This document shows, piece after piece, positions 33,963-42,517 of a stretch of 64,000 bases of DNA; the stretch's first letter is position 1; each line of letters opens with the position of its first letter. This DNA comes from Ensifer sp. PDNC004 (GTDB taxonomy: Bacteria; Pseudomonadota; Alphaproteobacteria; Rhizobiales; Rhizobiaceae). The stretch covers positions 628,001 to 692,000 of the forward strand of contig NZ_CP070354.1 in assembly GCF_016919405.1 (NCBI RefSeq), given 5' to 3'. Made by a program: the position numbers and the translations under genes. The notes beneath the pieces were generated by a model, which worked only from the letters and a program-made list of their open reading frames with translations, did no database searches and was not told where the DNA came from.

Positions 33963-35546
33963 GTGGAACCGACACATCTGTTCGAACTGGTGATCGGCAT
34001 GTTTGTCGCGATCATCGCGCTGCACTACGTCGCGCATCGGCTCGGCCTGCCGCCGTCGGTAGCGCTTCTTAGCGGTGGCGCGATGCTCGCCTTCGTGCCG
34101 GGGCTGCCGGCCATCGCGGTCGATCCGGAACTGGTGCTCGTCATCTTCCTGCCGCCGCTGCTCCTCGATGGCGCCTGGACGATCGCGCTCGGCCGTCTGC
34201 GCCGTCACCTGATCGGCATCGCCTCGCTAGCGATCGGCGCAGTGTTTTTTACCGCGGCCGTCGTTGCCGTCGTGACCCACCTCATCTTCCCCTCCCTGCC
34301 TTGGGCCGCATGCGCCGCACTCGGGGCAATAGTCTCGCCGCCCGACGCCGTCTCGGCACGGGCCGTGCTGCAGCGCGTGAAGTTGCCGAGACGGCTGCAG
34401 ATCCTGCTCGAGGGCGAAAGCCTGCTCAACGACGCAAGCGGCCTGGTGTTGTTCCGCTTTGCGATCGCCGCCGGCATCACAGGCGCTTTCAGTGCCAGCG
34501 AGGCGGTCGGAAACTTCTTCCTGCTGGCGATCGGCGGCGCCCTCGTCGGCGTCGTCATCGGTACGGCCTGGGTCCTGCTTGCCCGCCGTCTCGGGGATGA
34601 GTACCTGATCATCGCCGCCACGGCCCTTTTGTCCTGGACGTCCTATCTGCTCGGTGAGTTCCTGAATGTTTCCGGCGTGATCGCGACGGTCACCACCGGC
34701 CTCGTCGCCAGCTGGCATCAGCATACCGTGCTTTCGGCCGCCACCCGTATGCGCGGCTCCGCCTTCTGGGCCGTCATCGTCTTCCTGATGGAGGCCGCGG
34801 TCTTCATCCTGATCGGCCTGTCGCTTCGCGGCGTGGTCGAGCGTGGCGGCGGGTTCGAGACCGTCGCTGCGACCCTGGGATGGCCGATCCTCATGGTCCT
34901 GATCGCGCTCACCGTCGCCCGCTTCCTCTGGGTGTTCGGGTCCGACTTCGCAATCTGGCTCGGCAACCGGCTGGGGCTTAAACGTTATACGCCGGTCGGC
35001 GCACGCGGTGCGACCGTGCTTTCCTGGACCGGTGTCCGCGGCGTGGTGACGCTCGCGCTTGCGCTGAGCGTGCCCGAGGGCTTCCCCGGCCGGGACTTCA
35101 TCCTGGTGACCTCCTTTGCCGTGATCCTCGGAACGGTGCTGATCCAGGGAACGACGCTCGGGCGGGTGATTGCCTGGGCGAAGCTCGTCGAGCCTTCGTC
35201 GGAAAAGGCGCCCCTCACCTTAAGCCAGGCCGAGGCGGCGATGGCCCAGGCGCAGCTCGTCACGATTCAAAGCCGCGCCTATGACACGGCGGGCAATCTC
35301 ATCCATCCGCAATTACTCGACCGCTATCAGCGCCGCGCGGTTTCGATCGTCGACTATGCCGCACGCACGGAGCATTACACGCCGATCCTGCACGCCCATT
35401 TCGATGTTGTGCTCGAAGCGGTCGCGACCGGGCGGCGCGAACTCATCCGGCTTCATCGCGCCGGCGAAATCGACGATGAGACGCTGCACGAACTGGAACG
35501 GGATCTCGACCTTGAAGAGTTGAGCGCAATATCAGCCAAGGCATGA
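33963..35546 (+). CDS. CPA1-family Na+/H+ antiporter
   Basis: A membrane antiporter of 527 residues with about 12 helices, starting at GTG 33963 behind GGAGGCGGGGG; a TTG at 33939 would add 8 residues. Family motifs include FLPPLLLDGAW in helix 3, AIVSPPDAVSA (the ND/PD ion-binding region) in helix 5, and LLEGESLLNDASGLV in helix 6. A cytosolic helical tail of about 110 residues follows (LSQAEAAMAQAQLVTIQ). It exchanges protons for sodium or potassium, supporting pH and salt tolerance. It stands alone after the sRNA candidate. Confidence 0.9.
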   Translation: MEPTHLFELVIGMFVAIIALHYVAHRLGLPPSVALLSGGAMLAFVPGLPAIAVDPELVLVIFLPPLLLDGAWTIALGRLRRHLIGIASLAIGAVFFTAAVVAVVTHLIFPSLPWAACAALGAIVSPPDAVSARAVLQRVKLPRRLQILLEGESLLNDASGLVLFRFAIAAGITGAFSASEAVGNFFLLAIGGALVGVVIGTAWVLLARRLGDEYLIIAATALLSWTSYLLGEFLNVSGVIATVTTGLVASWHQHTVLSAATRMRGSAFWAVIVFLMEAAVFILIGLSLRGVVERGGGFETVAATLGWPILMVLIALTVARFLWVFGSDFAIWLGNRLGLKRYTPVGARGATVLSWTGVRGVVTLALALSVPEGFPGRDFILVTSFAVILGTVLIQGTTLGRVIAWAKLVEPSSEKAPLTLSQAEAAMAQAQLVTIQSRAYDTAGNLIHPQLLDRYQRRAVSIVDYAARTEHYTPILHAHFDVVLEAVATGRRELIRLHRAGEIDDETLHELERDLDLEELSAISAKA

Positions 35547-35606
35547 GGCTCTTGCCTGAACGTTTCTTTCCATTTTGTCCTTTGACCTAACGGGCGGATG
35601 TCCTAG

Positions 35607-36146
35607 ATGTCCGCCAATTGGCGCCAAGTATCGAGGAGCTTGAGAGCGATCAAAAAGTCAAAGGCGCCGAAACCACCAAAACCGAAGACACTGTTGCAGA
35701 AGCTGGCTGCCTCTCCCGAGAAACTGTTTTCGGGTTCGTTTCGCCAGCAATGCGCAGCACTTTGCTATCGCTTCGCGCCTGACGGGGCGATCGAGATCCT
35801 TCTGGTGACGTCGCGCGACAGCGGCCGCTGGCTCATTCCAAAGGGCTGGCCGATGAAGCAGAAGGAACTGCACGAGGCCGCGGCGGTCGAAGCCCTTCAG
35901 GAAGCCGGTGTGCGCGGAAAAGTCCGCAAGAAGCCGGTCGGCAGCTATACCTACTTAAAGATGCTCGATGACGGCGACGTGGTGCCCTGTGTGGTCGATA
36001 TCTTCCAGATCGAAGTCACCAAGCTGGCGGAAAAATACAAGGAGAAAGGCGAGCGTTCGCTCGCCTGGGTAAGCCCCGATGAAGCGGCGCGCCGCGTTCG
36101 TGAAATCGAACTTAAATCACTTCTGGTCGACTTCAAGCCACGGTGA
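35607..36146 (+). CDS. NUDIX hydrolase family protein with a deviant box
   Basis: A 179-residue protein with a basic N-terminal extension (KKSKAPKPPKPKTLLQKL) and a NUDIX core. The box region reads GWPMKQKELHEAAAVEALQE then AGVRG. Compared with the typical rhizobial form (REAxEEAGV), the Arg is Val and the first Glu of EE is Gln, which could weaken metal binding or signal a changed activity. The rest (YTYLKMLDDGDVVPCVVDIF) fits DIPP-type members that hydrolyse diphosphoinositol or dinucleoside polyphosphates. The gene is alone, convergent with the WGR gene. Confidence 0.8.
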   Translation: MSANWRQVSRSLRAIKKSKAPKPPKPKTLLQKLAASPEKLFSGSFRQQCAALCYRFAPDGAIEILLVTSRDSGRWLIPKGWPMKQKELHEAAAVEALQEAGVRGKVRKKPVGSYTYLKMLDDGDVVPCVVDIFQIEVTKLAEKYKEKGERSLAWVSPDEAARRVREIELKSLLVDFKPR

Positions 36147-36165
36147 GGTCACGCACCGTCCCGGA

Positions 36166-36414
36166 TCATGTGCGTGGACGATAGCCGCGTTGCCGCTTGC
36201 TGCGGGTCAGGTCGAGGAAGAGTTTGACCGCGTCCTCTTCCTGCGCAAAATGGTGCACCATCATCTGACCGTGACTTCCGATCCGCCCCCAGCGTCGCGT
36301 CAGGCAGGCCTCGCCCAATAGGGACATGGAGATCTGCATGGAGTAGTAGCGCGCCATGTTTCTGGCCGCGTCCCTTCGCTCGACATAGATCTGATACGGT
36401 TGAACGATCGTCAT
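36166..36414 (-). CDS. WGR domain protein
   Basis: An 82-residue single-domain protein. RRWGRIGSHGQMMVHHF carries the WGR core, preceded by QIYVERRDAARNMARYYSMQ and followed by EDAVKLFLDLTRSKRQRGY, which together span the whole domain. In eukaryotes WGR occurs in PARPs and binds DNA ends; small bacterial copies are common in rhizobia but unassigned. The ATG at 36414 is preferred to an upstream start at 36486 because the domain begins immediately after it. Confidence 0.78.
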   Translation of the reverse strand: MTIVQPYQIYVERRDAARNMARYYSMQISMSLLGEACLTRRWGRIGSHGQMMVHHFAQEEDAVKLFLDLTRSKRQRGYRPRT

Positions 36415-36564
36415 GCGCGAAGATTCGGCGATCGGCGAGCATAGGTCCAACGAGAGTTTTGAATCGATAACGGGTGATCGATTCATTTTGGTGATCTGTC
36501 ACGACCCTGGCCGAAATGGATAAGGGGCCAACAGGCGCACCGCCGAACTCTTCGCAGACAAGCA

Positions 36565-36596
36565 AAAGCCGGAGCGGCAGGTACCGTTCCGGCTTT
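36565..36596 (-). terminator. Terminator of the L-fucose operon
   Basis: AAAGCCGGAGCGG (36565-36577) pairs with CCGTTCCGGCTTT (36584-36596) with one G-T wobble. Read on the minus strand it lies 17 bp after the last gene (L-fuconate dehydratase) and ends in CTTTTGCTTG. Confidence 0.65.
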
Positions 36597-36613
36597 CGAA
36601 ATCGGAGCCTTTG

Positions 36614-37891
36614 TTAGCCGGCGAACGTGTAGTCTGCGATCGACTGCGGTTTCATCTCGATCGAGAAACCCGGCCGTTGCGGCGGCATATAGGCGGCATT
36701 CTCGATCACGCAGGGGTCGAGGAAGTGTTCATGCAGATGGTCGACATATTCGATGACGCGACCATCCTTCGTGCCGGAAACCGCCAGATAGTCGATCATC
36801 GACAGATGCTGGACATATTCGCACAAGCCCACGCCACCGGCATGCGGCCAGACCGGCAGTTCATATTTCGCCGCAACAAGCAGCACCGCCAAAACCTCGT
36901 TGAGGCCGCCCATGCGGCACGAGTCGATCTGGACGATGTCGATCGCGCCCTCGGCGATGAACTGCTTGAACATGATGCGGTTCTGGCACATCTCGCCCGT
37001 TGCGACCTTCACCGGTTCAATCGCTTCGCGGATCTTGCGGTGACCGGCGACATCGTCGGGGCTCGTTGGCTCCTCGATGAAGAAGGGTTTGGCGAAAGCG
37101 AGTTGCTTGATCCAGTCGATCGCCTCCCCGACCTCCCAGACCTGGTTGGCGTCGATCATCAGATAACGATCCGGGCCGATCACCTCGCGCGCGATCGTCA
37201 GTCGCCGGATGTCGTCGGCAAGATCGCGCCCGACCTTCATCTTGATATGGTTGAAGCCTTCGTCGATCGCCTCCTGGGCGAGCCGTCGGAGCTTGTCGTC
37301 GTCATAACCGAGCCAGCCGGCCGATGTCGTGTAGCAGGCGTAACCCTCCTGCTCGAGCGTCGCGATGCGCGCGGCCTTGCCGGGCTCGGCTTTCCTGAGG
37401 ATCGCGACCGCGTCGTCGCGGGTCAGCACATCCGTCATGTAGCGGTAGTCGACGATGTCGGCGATCTCTTCCGGCGACATCTCGGCGACAAGCCGCCACA
37501 CGGGTTTTCCTGCTTCCTTGGCAAGCAGGTCCCAGACGGCATTGACGACGGCGCCGGTTGCCAGGTGCATCGCACCCTTTTCCGGGCCGATCCAGCGCAA
37601 CTGACTGTCGCTGGTCAGGTGCCGCCAGAAGCGGCCGGGATGGGCGAGAATGTCTGAAGTATCCTGGCCGACGATCAGATGCCGCATGGCCTTGATCGCC
37701 ATGCAGCAGATGTCGTTGCCGCGGCCGATGGTGAAGGTGAGACCATGGCCCGCAAGTCCCTCGCGATCGGTGTCGAGAATGACATAGGCCGCGGAATAGT
37801 CCGGGTCCGGGTTCATCGCGTCGGAACCGTCAAGGCTCTGCGAGGTCGGAAAGCGCAGGTCGAAGACGCGCAGATCAGTAATGCGGGTCAT
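36614..37891 (-). CDS. fucD: L-fuconate dehydratase
   Basis: A 425-residue enolase-superfamily enzyme that dehydrates L-fuconate to 2-keto-3-deoxy-L-fuconate. The N-terminal capping domain has RVFDLRFPTSQSLDGSDAMN, characteristic of FucD/ENOSF1. In the barrel, the KxK motif (HIKMKVG, about residue 218), metal ligands MIDANQVW, FFIEEPTSPDD and ATGEMCQN, and the Asp-His dyad (DIVQIDSCRMGG and WPHAGGVG) are all present. Last gene of a long operon that also encodes the next two pathway enzymes, which supports the assignment. ATG 37891 is preferred to the GTG two codons earlier. Confidence 0.9.
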   Translation of the reverse strand: MTRITDLRVFDLRFPTSQSLDGSDAMNPDPDYSAAYVILDTDREGLAGHGLTFTIGRGNDICCMAIKAMRHLIVGQDTSDILAHPGRFWRHLTSDSQLRWIGPEKGAMHLATGAVVNAVWDLLAKEAGKPVWRLVAEMSPEEIADIVDYRYMTDVLTRDDAVAILRKAEPGKAARIATLEQEGYACYTTSAGWLGYDDDKLRRLAQEAIDEGFNHIKMKVGRDLADDIRRLTIAREVIGPDRYLMIDANQVWEVGEAIDWIKQLAFAKPFFIEEPTSPDDVAGHRKIREAIEPVKVATGEMCQNRIMFKQFIAEGAIDIVQIDSCRMGGLNEVLAVLLVAAKYELPVWPHAGGVGLCEYVQHLSMIDYLAVSGTKDGRVIEYVDHLHEHFLDPCVIENAAYMPPQRPGFSIEMKPQSIADYTFAG

Positions 37892-37910
37892 GGTCACTCC
37901 AGTCTTATGA

Positions 37911-38756
37911 TCAATCGTCCGCGCGCACGGACTGCTTCTGGCTGCCGAGGCCCTCGATGCCGAGTTCGACGACGTCGCCGGCCTTGAGGTAACGCGGCGG
38001 CTTCATGCCCATGCCGACGCCGGGCGGCGTGCCCGTCGAGATGATGTCGCCCGGCTGCAACGACATGAACTGCGACAGGTACGAAACGAGATAGGCAACG
38101 CCATAGACCATGGTCTTCGACGAGCCGTTCTGCATGGTCTCGCCGTTGACCTTCAGCCACATCGGCAGGTTCTGCGGATCCGGCACCTCGTCCTTGGTCA
38201 CCAACCACGGGCCCGTCGGGCCGAAGGTGTCGCAGGACTTGCCCTTGGTCCACTGGCCCTGGCGCTCGATCTGGAAGGCGCGTTCGGAGACGTCGTGCAC
38301 GGTGCAATAGCCGGCGACGTAATCGAGGGCTTCGGCTTCGGTGACGTACTTGGCCTTGCGGCCGATGACGACGCCGAGTTCCACTTCCCAGTCGGTCTTT
38401 TCCGAGCCGCGCGGGATGATCAGGTCGTCGTTGGGACCGACGATCGCCGAGGTGGCCTTCATGAAGATGATCGGTTCGGAGGGAACCGTGGCGCCTGTCT
38501 CGGCGGCATGGTCGGAATAGTTGAGGCCGATGCAGATGAACTTGCCGGTACCGGCCACGCAAGGGCCGAGCCGCTGGTTGCCGTCGACAGCCGGAAGGCC
38601 GGCGAGATCGAGCGCCTTGAGTTCGGCGAGTTTGTCCGGGTCGAGTGCGGCACCGGAGAAATCGGCGACGTGGCCCGAGAGATCGCGCAAGGTGCCGTTC
38701 GCATCGAGGATGCCCGGCTTTTCCTGGCCCGGAAGGCCGTAACGAAGAAGTTTCAT
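37911..38756 (-). CDS. 2,4-diketo-3-deoxy-L-fuconate hydrolase (FAH family)
   Basis: A 281-residue fumarylacetoacetate-hydrolase-fold enzyme. The metal site is visible in KTDWEVELGVVIGR (E-x-E) and the core FICIGLNYSDHAAETG, with STGTPPGVGMGM near the C-terminus. In the non-phosphorylating L-fucose pathway this family splits the 2,4-diketo acid into pyruvate and L-lactate. Its place between the SDR dehydrogenase and FucD genes fits that step exactly. The start is the ATG at 38756, about 20 bp after the SDR stop codon. Confidence 0.87.
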   Translation of the reverse strand: MKLLRYGLPGQEKPGILDANGTLRDLSGHVADFSGAALDPDKLAELKALDLAGLPAVDGNQRLGPCVAGTGKFICIGLNYSDHAAETGATVPSEPIIFMKATSAIVGPNDDLIIPRGSEKTDWEVELGVVIGRKAKYVTEAEALDYVAGYCTVHDVSERAFQIERQGQWTKGKSCDTFGPTGPWLVTKDEVPDPQNLPMWLKVNGETMQNGSSKTMVYGVAYLVSYLSQFMSLQPGDIISTGTPPGVGMGMKPPRYLKAGDVVELGIEGLGSQKQSVRADD

Positions 38757-38775
38757 GTGTCTGCTTCCTGTGTTG

Positions 38776-39510
38776 TCAGATGGTCCAGCCGCCATCGATG
38801 GCATAGGCCTGGCCGGTCGTATAGGTGGCGCCCGCGAGATGGACGGCAAGGTCGGCAATCTCTTCCGGCGTACCGAGGCGCCCCATCGGCTGGCGGGCGA
38901 TAAATGCGGCGCGCGCCGTTTCATAGTCCCCCTGTGCGCGCATGCGCTCCTGCAGCGACGGGCTTTCGACAGTGCCCGGGCAAATCGCGTTGCAGCGAAT
39001 ACCCTCAGAGACATAGTCGGCGGCAACGGCCTTGGTGAGACCGATGACGGCCGCCTTGGTGACGCCATAGGCAAACCGGTTCGGCACACCCTTGATGCTG
39101 GAAGCGACCGAAGCCATGTTGATGATGGCGCCGTCCTTGCGCTGAAGCATCGCCGGCAACACGGCGCGGATGGTGCGGATCATCGCCTTGACGTTGAGGT
39201 CGAGGGCGAAATCCAGGTCGGAGTCCTTCATATCCAGGATCGAGCCGGCATGCACGAAACCGGCGCAATTGAAGAGCACATCGACGGCGCCGATCTTGGC
39301 GACCAGCGCTTCGACGGCTTGCGTGTCCAGAACGTCCAACTGGTGCGTTTCGACAACGGCTTCCTTGGCGAGCGCGGCAAGCGCATCCGCATTGATATCC
39401 GTCGCATGTACTTTCGCGCCGGCCTTTGCGAAGGCCAAAGCCGAAGCGCGGCCGATGCCTTGGGCAGCAGCCGTAATCAGGACGACCTTGCCTTTAAGAT
39501 CCGCTGTCAT
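38776..39510 (-). CDS. SDR dehydrogenase, probable 2-keto-3-deoxy-L-fuconate dehydrogenase
   Basis: A 244-residue short-chain dehydrogenase. NAD-binding loop ITAAAQGIGRA (about residue 13), NCAGFVH (about 83), Ser of NMASVASSIKG (about 130) and catalytic YGVTK (about 147) are in place; Asp of HATDIN suggests NAD preference. Close relatives oxidise the C4 hydroxyl of 2-keto-3-deoxy-L-fuconate. The neighbours upstream and downstream are the enzymes for the steps before and after it, so this role is likely though not proven by sequence alone. Confidence 0.85.
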   Translation of the reverse strand: MTADLKGKVVLITAAAQGIGRASALAFAKAGAKVHATDINADALAALAKEAVVETHQLDVLDTQAVEALVAKIGAVDVLFNCAGFVHAGSILDMKDSDLDFALDLNVKAMIRTIRAVLPAMLQRKDGAIINMASVASSIKGVPNRFAYGVTKAAVIGLTKAVAADYVSEGIRCNAICPGTVESPSLQERMRAQGDYETARAAFIARQPMGRLGTPEEIADLAVHLAGATYTTGQAYAIDGGWTI

Positions 39511-39520
39511 TCTCGATCCC

Positions 39521-39967
39521 TCATGCTTTGCGTTCGACGACCAGGATATGGTCGGCGGCGAGAACGACCTCGCCACGCTGGTTGATAACTTCACACCGTT
39601 CCACGACGCGCCCCGCCTTCGGCCGCTTCGGATCGTCCTCCTTGGCGGAAATCGTGACGCGGGTGCGGATCGTATCGCCGATATGAACCGGACGCACGAA
39701 GCGCAGACGATCATAGCCGTAGGAAAAGGCAACCGGATTGATCAGCGATGCGGTGAGGCCGACGCCAATTGAAAAGATCATGGTACCGTGGGCGATGCGC
39801 TGGCCGCCCGGAAGGGTCTTGGCGAACTCCGCGTCCATATGGTGCGGAAAGAAATCGCCGGTATGGCCAGCATGGACGACAAAGTCGGTCTCGGTGATCG
39901 TCCGGCCCGTCGTTAGCCGCTCATGGCCGAGTTCATAGTCTTCGAAATGGATGATCTGCTCTGACAT
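39521..39967 (-). CDS. MaoC-like (hot-dog) dehydratase in the L-fucose operon
   Basis: A 148-residue single hot-dog domain. [19 protein letters not shown] opens the domain and the hydratase-2-like motif [15 protein letters not shown] (about residue 50) retains the Asp and His used for enoyl-CoA hydration, although the usual Asn is Phe. Such proteins normally act on CoA thioesters, which do not occur in the known L-fucose route, so its job here is unclear. A second, more distant MaoC-like gene lies at 51007-51558. The start is ATG 39967, one base after the Gfo/Idh stop. Confidence 0.78.
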   Translation of the reverse strand: MSEQIIHFEDYELGHERLTTGRTITETDFVVHAGHTGDFFPHHMDAEFAKTLPGGQRIAHGTMIFSIGVGLTASLINPVAFSYGYDRLRFVRPVHIGDTIRTRVTISAKEDDPKRPKAGRVVERCEVINQRGEVVLAADHILVVERKA

Positions 39968-39968
39968 C

Positions 39969-41048
39969 TCAGCGTCCCGGGAGCGGTGCGATCGCCGTTG
40001 CCGGCGTGGCACTCGATTGATAGGCGGCCTCTACCAGGGCCATCGTCTGCCAGGCGTCCTCGACCGAGCCGATCAGTTCCTGGTCCTCGCCTGTCGCAAA
40101 GCGCTGCAGGTTGGCCATGCGGTTGACGAAGGCGTCGGGGAACCACGCACCTTCGAGCGGCACGGAAGCCCATTCGCTGCCATCGATCGGTCGGATCCAA
40201 AGCTCGTCCGGCTCGCCCTTGGGGTAGTCGAGATTGACGCCGAGCTTCACATAGGCAGCACCCGACGTGCCCGAGATGCGGAACTCGCAGGCCTGGAACT
40301 TGCGGCCGAAATCATGGTCGTGATTGACCGAGAGCACGCAGCGTACGCGATCACCATAGTCGAGGATCGCAGCCGTCCGCGTCTGCGCGACGTCGTGGTT
40401 CGGATGGCCGATCGTCTTGGCGTGAACGCCTTGAGGGTTGCCGAGCAGGCCGCGCACGAGATCCAGGTAGTGGATCGAGTGCATGGCGATCTCGATGCGC
40501 GGCAGGCCTTTGAGGAAAGGCCACAGGCCCCAGGGTGTGGCCAGCGCCAGCCAGGCGTCGAAATCGACGACCTCGCCGAGGTAACCCTTGGCGATGGCAT
40601 CCTTCAGCGCCAGCATCATCGGCGCGAAGCGAAGCTGGAAATTGACGGCAGCCTTGAGCTTGCGCGTGCGGCAGATTTCGAGGATGGCAGTCGCAGCTTT
40701 GAGATTTGAGCCCATCGGCTTCTGGATGAGGGCAGCGGCGCCGACCGGAAGCTTCGCAAGGATGCTGGCATGGGCCGCCGGCGGGGTTGCCAGATCGAAG
40801 ATCGCATCAGCGACGGCAAGCGCATCCTCTTCCCGGTTGAAGGCGGGAATGCCCCAGGCGTCGGCAAGCTTCGCGGCCTTCTCCCGGTCGGGGTCATAGA
40901 GGCCCGCAACCGGGAAACCGGCCTGGCGATAGGCCGGCAGATGGGCGTCGCCGACGATGCTGCCGGCACCGAAGATCACGATCGGCCGGGGCTTTTCCGG
41001 TTTCGGCCACCACTGCCTGAGCGTGGCCGGATCGAAGTTGTCAGCCAT
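39969..41048 (-). CDS. Gfo/Idh/MocA oxidoreductase, possible L-fucose dehydrogenase
   Basis: A 359-residue NAD(P)-dependent oxidoreductase. The Rossmann start is [20 protein letters not shown] and the usual EKP motif reads IQKPMGSN, with Gln in place of Glu. The C-terminal GFO_IDH_MocA_C domain has the catalytic [14 protein letters not shown] (His region). It lies in the L-fucose operon between the mutarotase and MaoC genes. No other sugar dehydrogenase is in the operon, so it may perform the first oxidation (L-fucose to L-fuconolactone) or a side reaction. This is inference; the family acts on many sugars and sugar acids. Confidence 0.8.
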   Translation of the reverse strand: MADNFDPATLRQWWPKPEKPRPIVIFGAGSIVGDAHLPAYRQAGFPVAGLYDPDREKAAKLADAWGIPAFNREEDALAVADAIFDLATPPAAHASILAKLPVGAAALIQKPMGSNLKAATAILEICRTRKLKAAVNFQLRFAPMMLALKDAIAKGYLGEVVDFDAWLALATPWGLWPFLKGLPRIEIAMHSIHYLDLVRGLLGNPQGVHAKTIGHPNHDVAQTRTAAILDYGDRVRCVLSVNHDHDFGRKFQACEFRISGTSGAAYVKLGVNLDYPKGEPDELWIRPIDGSEWASVPLEGAWFPDAFVNRMANLQRFATGEDQELIGSVEDAWQTMALVEAAYQSSATPATAIAPLPGR

Positions 41049-41391
41049 TGCTGTTGACCTTGCCGTCGTGATGGAAGACCTCTTCCATCATCGCCCACCA
41101 CTCACCTTCTTGCCGCGTCTCAAGCGGCTTCTGGCAGGGCATGCAGACCGACCACCATTCCTGGTTCTTCGGGTGCGCCGCCATCTTCGCCACGTCCGCC
41201 TTAAAATCCGAGCCGACATACTCCCAATAGCCGAAGAGCAGGTTTTCCGGCTCCTTGAGGAAGATCGAGTAGTTGGTGACGTTGCACTCGGAAATTAGTG
41301 CGAGGATCTCCGGCCAGACGGCGGCGTGCAGGGCCTTGTATTCGGCAACCTTCGCGGCTTCGAGGCCGATCACCATTCCCATCCGTTGCAT
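41041..41391 (-). CDS. L-rhamnose mutarotase family protein
   Basis: A 116-residue ferredoxin-like fold mutarotase. VIGLEAAKVAEYKALHAAVW, then NVTNYSIFLKEPENLLFGYW and the C-terminal WWAMMEEVFHHD carry the conserved His, Tyr and Trp residues of the RhaM/DUF718 family. It interconverts alpha and beta anomers of 6-deoxyhexoses such as L-rhamnose or L-fucose, which feeds the first dehydrogenase. The gene overlaps the Gfo/Idh gene by 8 bp. Confidence 0.85.
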   Translation of the reverse strand: MQRMGMVIGLEAAKVAEYKALHAAVWPEILALISECNVTNYSIFLKEPENLLFGYWEYVGSDFKADVAKMAAHPKNQEWWSVCMPCQKPLETRQEGEWWAMMEEVFHHDGKVNSNG

Positions 41392-41403
41392 CTCGAATGC
41401 CTC

Positions 41404-42516
41404 CTAGCCACGAAACTCGCGGGTAAACTCGTCGATCGAGCGGGCGCGCACGGCATCCCAGTCCCAGGAAATCCCGACGCCTGGCTCGGACGGCGCTAGC
41501 GCACGGCCTTCGCGGATCTCCATGCCCTTGGTCGTCAGGTCGTCGAGCTGCGGAATGTACTCGACATATTTGCCGTTGGGCACGGCGCAGACGAGGCTGA
41601 CATGCAGCTCCATCAGGAAGTGCGGGCAGACCGGGATGTCGAAGGCTTCTGCCGCATGCGCGACCTTCAGCCAGGGCGTGATGCCGCCGATGCGGGCAAC
41701 GTCCACCTGGACGATCGAGCAGGCGCCCTTCTGCATGTATTCGCGGAAGTGGCGGATCGAATACATGGATTCGCCAACTGCAATCGGCGTCGGCGTCGAG
41801 CGCGTCAGCCTTATGTGGCCGTCGAGATCGTCGGCCGGCAGCGGCTCCTCGATCCAGGCAAGGTCGAGTTCCTTCAGCCGCGACGCGCGGCGGATCGCCT
41901 CGTCGACGGTGAAACCCTGATTGCAGTCGGTCATGATTTCGAAGCCGTCGCCGAGCGCCTTGCGCATCGCCGACAGACGATCGTAGTCCTGCGAACCGTG
42001 CGGCTTGCCGATCTTCACCTTCGAACCGGAAAAACCCTTGGCCTTGGCGGCAAGCGCGTCTTCGACCAGCGCTTCCTTTTCGATGTGCAGCCAGCCGCCC
42101 TCGGTGGTGTAGAGGGGGCAGCTTTCCTTTGCGCCGCCGGCGAGCTTCCAGAGCGGCAGCTTCTGCTTTTTGGCCCGCAGGTCCCAGAGCGCCGTATCGA
42201 CGGCGGCAAGCGCCAGCGCCGTAATCGCACCGATGGTCGTTGCGTGCGTGGCAAACTCCATCTTGTGCCAGATCGCCTCGATGCAATCGGCATCCTCGCC
42301 GATCAGGATCGGAACGAGGTGATCGGAGAGCAGCCGCATCACCGAGGAGCCGCCGGTGCCGATCGTGTAGCTGTAACCGGTGCCTGTCGCGCCATCGCTG
42401 TCGGTGATCGTGACGATCGGGGTTTCCTGGCTGACGAAGGTCTGGATCGCATCGGTCCGCTTCACCTTCGGCGGCAGATCGACCATGCGCAGTTCAATTT
42501 TCTCGATTCTTGCCAT
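41404..42516 (-). CDS. Mandelate racemase/muconate lactonizing family enzyme
   Basis: A 370-residue second enolase-superfamily enzyme in the operon. It has KxK (SKVKIGK, about residue 165), metal ligands IMTDCNQG, WIEEPL and VGES, then the Asp-His dyad (VQVDVARIGG, ICPHF..). This is the mandelate racemase subgroup. It is probably a dehydratase for another sugar acid (for example a D-arabinonate, L-galactonate or L-rhamnonate type substrate), since FucD already covers L-fuconate. The substrate cannot be fixed from motifs. ATG 42516 lies 1 bp after the ATPase stop. Confidence 0.85.
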   Translation of the reverse strand: MARIEKIELRMVDLPPKVKRTDAIQTFVSQETPIVTITDSDGATGTGYSYTIGTGGSSVMRLLSDHLVPILIGEDADCIEAIWHKMEFATHATTIGAITALALAAVDTALWDLRAKKQKLPLWKLAGGAKESCPLYTTEGGWLHIEKEALVEDALAAKAKGFSGSKVKIGKPHGSQDYDRLSAMRKALGDGFEIMTDCNQGFTVDEAIRRASRLKELDLAWIEEPLPADDLDGHIRLTRSTPTPIAVGESMYSIRHFREYMQKGACSIVQVDVARIGGITPWLKVAHAAEAFDIPVCPHFLMELHVSLVCAVPNGKYVEYIPQLDDLTTKGMEIREGRALAPSEPGVGISWDWDAVRARSIDEFTREFRG

Positions 42517-42517
42517 G

